From assembly GCF_964036645.1 (NCBI RefSeq), contig NZ_OZ038525.1, forward strand, positions 62,001-126,000: 64,000 bases of DNA. Reading direction: 5' to 3'. Source of the stretch: Tenacibaculum sp. 190524A02b (GTDB lineage: Bacteria > Bacteroidota > Bacteroidia > Flavobacteriales > Flavobacteriaceae). The notes beneath the pieces are model-generated. The model saw only the letters and a list, made by a program, of their open reading frames with translations, was not told the origin of the DNA and did no database searches. The stretch's first letter is position 1; every line of letters starts with the position of its first letter. The position numbers were made by a program, and so were the translations under genes. Shown here in pieces: positions 62,584 to 64,000 of this stretch.

Positions 62584-63706
62584 ATTGTTTCTCTATTATT
62601 TCTGTAATTCTTATTGGGAATTCATTCTTTCTATCGAGTGTGTAGTTTCGTATAGCTTCTTTATCTTTATCATTTTTTCCTTGGTAATTCATTATTTCTG
62701 TTAATTCAACGTGAACAAAATTAATTTCGTCAATTAATCTTAAATATGTTTCAAATGTTGTTCTTTGAGGAATCAAAAATTCAATTTGAGTATTTAACCT
62801 TGATTTTCTGTCTTTACCTAAATGTCTTACTATTCTGTTTCTTGTTTGAAATAAGTCAACAGTGTCTCCTTGAATAAAATATTTTTCAGGTCCTATTATT
62901 TCAACTTTCAGGGTTGATTCTATTTGTTTAACTTTATGATTATCACAGAACTCACATATATCAACTTTATATTTATTATTCAAGTTATTTATTGATTCAA
63001 TATTTCTTGTCAATAATTGAATTTGTTCATTATTTTCTCTTTTTGATAACGCTGAAAAATATAATTTATATTCTTTGATTTTAAGCTCTTGTATTATTGG
63101 TATTACTTTATTTAAATGTATTCTTTTGTCTATATGCAACCATATTGATTTATTGTTTGATTTTGGAATTTCTTTTAAGTTTGTAATTTTATTTCCATTA
63201 AATAACAAAACTGAATTCTCATTTTCTTTTTCGAAAATAACTATTAACTCATTTTCTCTTTTTGAAGGTAAGATAGACTTACCTGTCATCGTTTCCTCTA
63301 TTAATTGAAATGATTTTGTATATTCTTTAGTTTTTTCAGAAAAATAATTTTGATTTGTTTGACAATTAGAATGTGGAGTTAATTTTAGTACACCATTATG
63401 AGATTCCATTAATATTACACCATCCTTATCAATTGAATAGTTGGTCTCAAAAGTGAAATCTACCCAAGGGTCAACAATTATTCTATTTCTTGTCAATTCA
63501 ATATGAGAACTAAAACAGTTATTATCATTGTCGGAACAATTCTCTTTATTGATAACCATTTTGTTATCTTTTATATTCCATATTTGAAAAGAACTATTGT
63601 TGTAATCCCATTCCAAATGATAATGACCATTTAGTTTTTTATTCGAACAAGATTCTAATATTATGAATATAATTATAAAAGCAATAAATTTTATTTTTTC
63701 TTTCAT
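62582..63706 (-). CDS. Hypothetical lipoprotein, cassette gene
   Basis: The 374 residues begin with a lipoprotein signal (FIILESC, Cys20). An N-terminal beta-rich domain (GHYHLEWDYNNSSFQIWNIKDNKMV) is followed by a middle helical part and a C-terminal domain containing IPQRTTFETYLRLIDEINFVHVELTE. The KNSVLLFNGNKITNL and SIWLHIDKRIHLNKVIPIIQELK parts have the strand-helix pattern of ExbD-like periplasmic domains; weak. It is the only gene between R2 and R3, and its ends carry GTTACTT and AAGTAAC. Confidence 0.55.
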   Translation of the reverse strand: MKEKIKFIAFIIIFIILESCSNKKLNGHYHLEWDYNNSSFQIWNIKDNKMVINKENCSDNDNNCFSSHIELTRNRIIVDPWVDFTFETNYSIDKDGVILMESHNGVLKLTPHSNCQTNQNYFSEKTKEYTKSFQLIEETMTGKSILPSKRENELIVIFEKENENSVLLFNGNKITNLKEIPKSNNKSIWLHIDKRIHLNKVIPIIQELKIKEYKLYFSALSKRENNEQIQLLTRNIESINNLNNKYKVDICEFCDNHKVKQIESTLKVEIIGPEKYFIQGDTVDLFQTRNRIVRHLGKDRKSRLNTQIEFLIPQRTTFETYLRLIDEINFVHVELTEIMNYQGKNDKDKEAIRNYTLDRKNEFPIRITEIIEKQ

Positions 63707-63718
63707 TTTTTAAGTAAC

Positions 63719-63914
63719 AAGTAACAGACTTGTGTATGGAACGTAGCGTACAAAAAGACACTAACTTTTCGGATTAACACAGAGCCGAATTTTTATATTT
63801 TGTTTTTAATTTTCTCTATTTAAAAGCCAAATTAAAAATTTGGCGAACTTTTTAAATATACACAAACCTTTCGGTTAAGCACTTATTAGCTATGTTTTAT
63901 ACACCGTGTTGGCG
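63719..63914 (-). repeat. Long boundary element R3 (196 bp), attC-like
   Basis: Ends AAGTAAC (63719-63725, repeated directly at 63712-63718) and GTTGGCG (63908-63914). Outer arms 63732-63747 and 63889-63904 pair over 16 bp with three G-T pairs, and a central hairpin GCCAAATTaaaAATTTGGC lies at 63826-63844. Confidence 0.75.
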
Positions 63915-63921
63915 TGTCGTT

Positions 63922-64000
63922 TTATTTTCGTAACTCTTTTTCCGTCATTTCAGAGTTATATATTTTTCCATCTTTATCAAAGCTCCAAACATTAGAAATT
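63922..64000 (-). CDS. C-terminal end of a further cassette gene (cut by window edge)
   Basis: On the minus strand the frame reads ISNVWSFDKDGKIYNSEMT and ends EKELRK with TAA at 63924-63922. The stop lies 8 bases before element R3, the same close spacing as in the other units. Too little is visible to name it. Confidence 0.45.
   Translation of the reverse strand, partial: ISNVWSFDKDGKIYNSEMTEKELRK

Noticed and set aside
61501..63914. Canonical integron attC sites
   Set aside because: The end heptamers fit GTTRRRY/RYYYAAC only loosely, the elements are longer than usual, and no integrase gene is in the window. Kept as attC-like, not called attC.

Overview
The window is AT-rich bacterial DNA with the marks of the Bacteroidota family Flavobacteriaceae. 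These are promoters of the TTG / TAnnTTTG type, a type IX secretion (T9SS) sorting tail, a split methionine synthase, a Tricorn-like S41 protease, and many Bacteroidota-type lipoproteins. A marine flavobacterium such as Tenacibaculum or a relative fits well; the species is inference. No rRNA, tRNA, CRISPR array, integrase or intact transposase was seen.

1-3.9 kb: a truncated esterase, a small Spy/CpxP-like protein, a membrane-anchored endonuclease/exonuclease/phosphatase-fold protein, and a tandem pair of paralogous small peptides plus a small two-helix membrane protein.

4-28 kb is one large plus-strand sulfur and methionine supercluster. A SAM riboswitch with an intrinsic terminator precedes metY and a 1134-aa fusion of a MetX-like acyltransferase, an aspartokinase-like module and homoserine dehydrogenase. 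An array of 21-bp repeats separates this from a second sulfhydrylase (metZ-like) and an Rrf2 regulator. Next comes the sulfate assimilation operon: DUF2061 protein, cysH, cysD, cysN, ferredoxin, a sulfite reductase with a HEPN-like tail, two siroheme genes, a ferredoxin reductase with its 2Fe-2S ferredoxin, cysE and cysM. A second SAM riboswitch precedes split metH, whose halves are separated by a PLP decarboxylase and a lipoprotein gene, and then metF. Together these genes take sulfate to sulfide, make cysteine, make homocysteine from acylated homoserine, and methylate it to methionine.

28-43 kb is ordinary chromosome: a candidate small RNA, hutI-hutG, an AraC regulator, a SpoU-type RNA methyltransferase, two amidohydrolase-like proteins, a YCF48-like lipoprotein, a patatin, a DUF72 protein and a Cys-rich lipoprotein. 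A second 21-bp repeat array lies at 43.1 kb next to a decayed transposase end.

43.7-46.9 kb and 56-64 kb are accessory regions, separated by a large LRR/T9SS protein, a Tricorn-like protease, an MBL-fold hydrolase and a C10 cysteine protease. The accessory regions are built of single-gene units separated by repeated, foldable DNA elements. At 61.5-63.9 kb three elements of 191-198 bp share long covarying stems. Their ends, and the complementarity between the two ends of a unit, follow the logic of integron gene cassettes (attC sites), yet no integrase is visible. This cassette-like array is the most interesting signal in the window.
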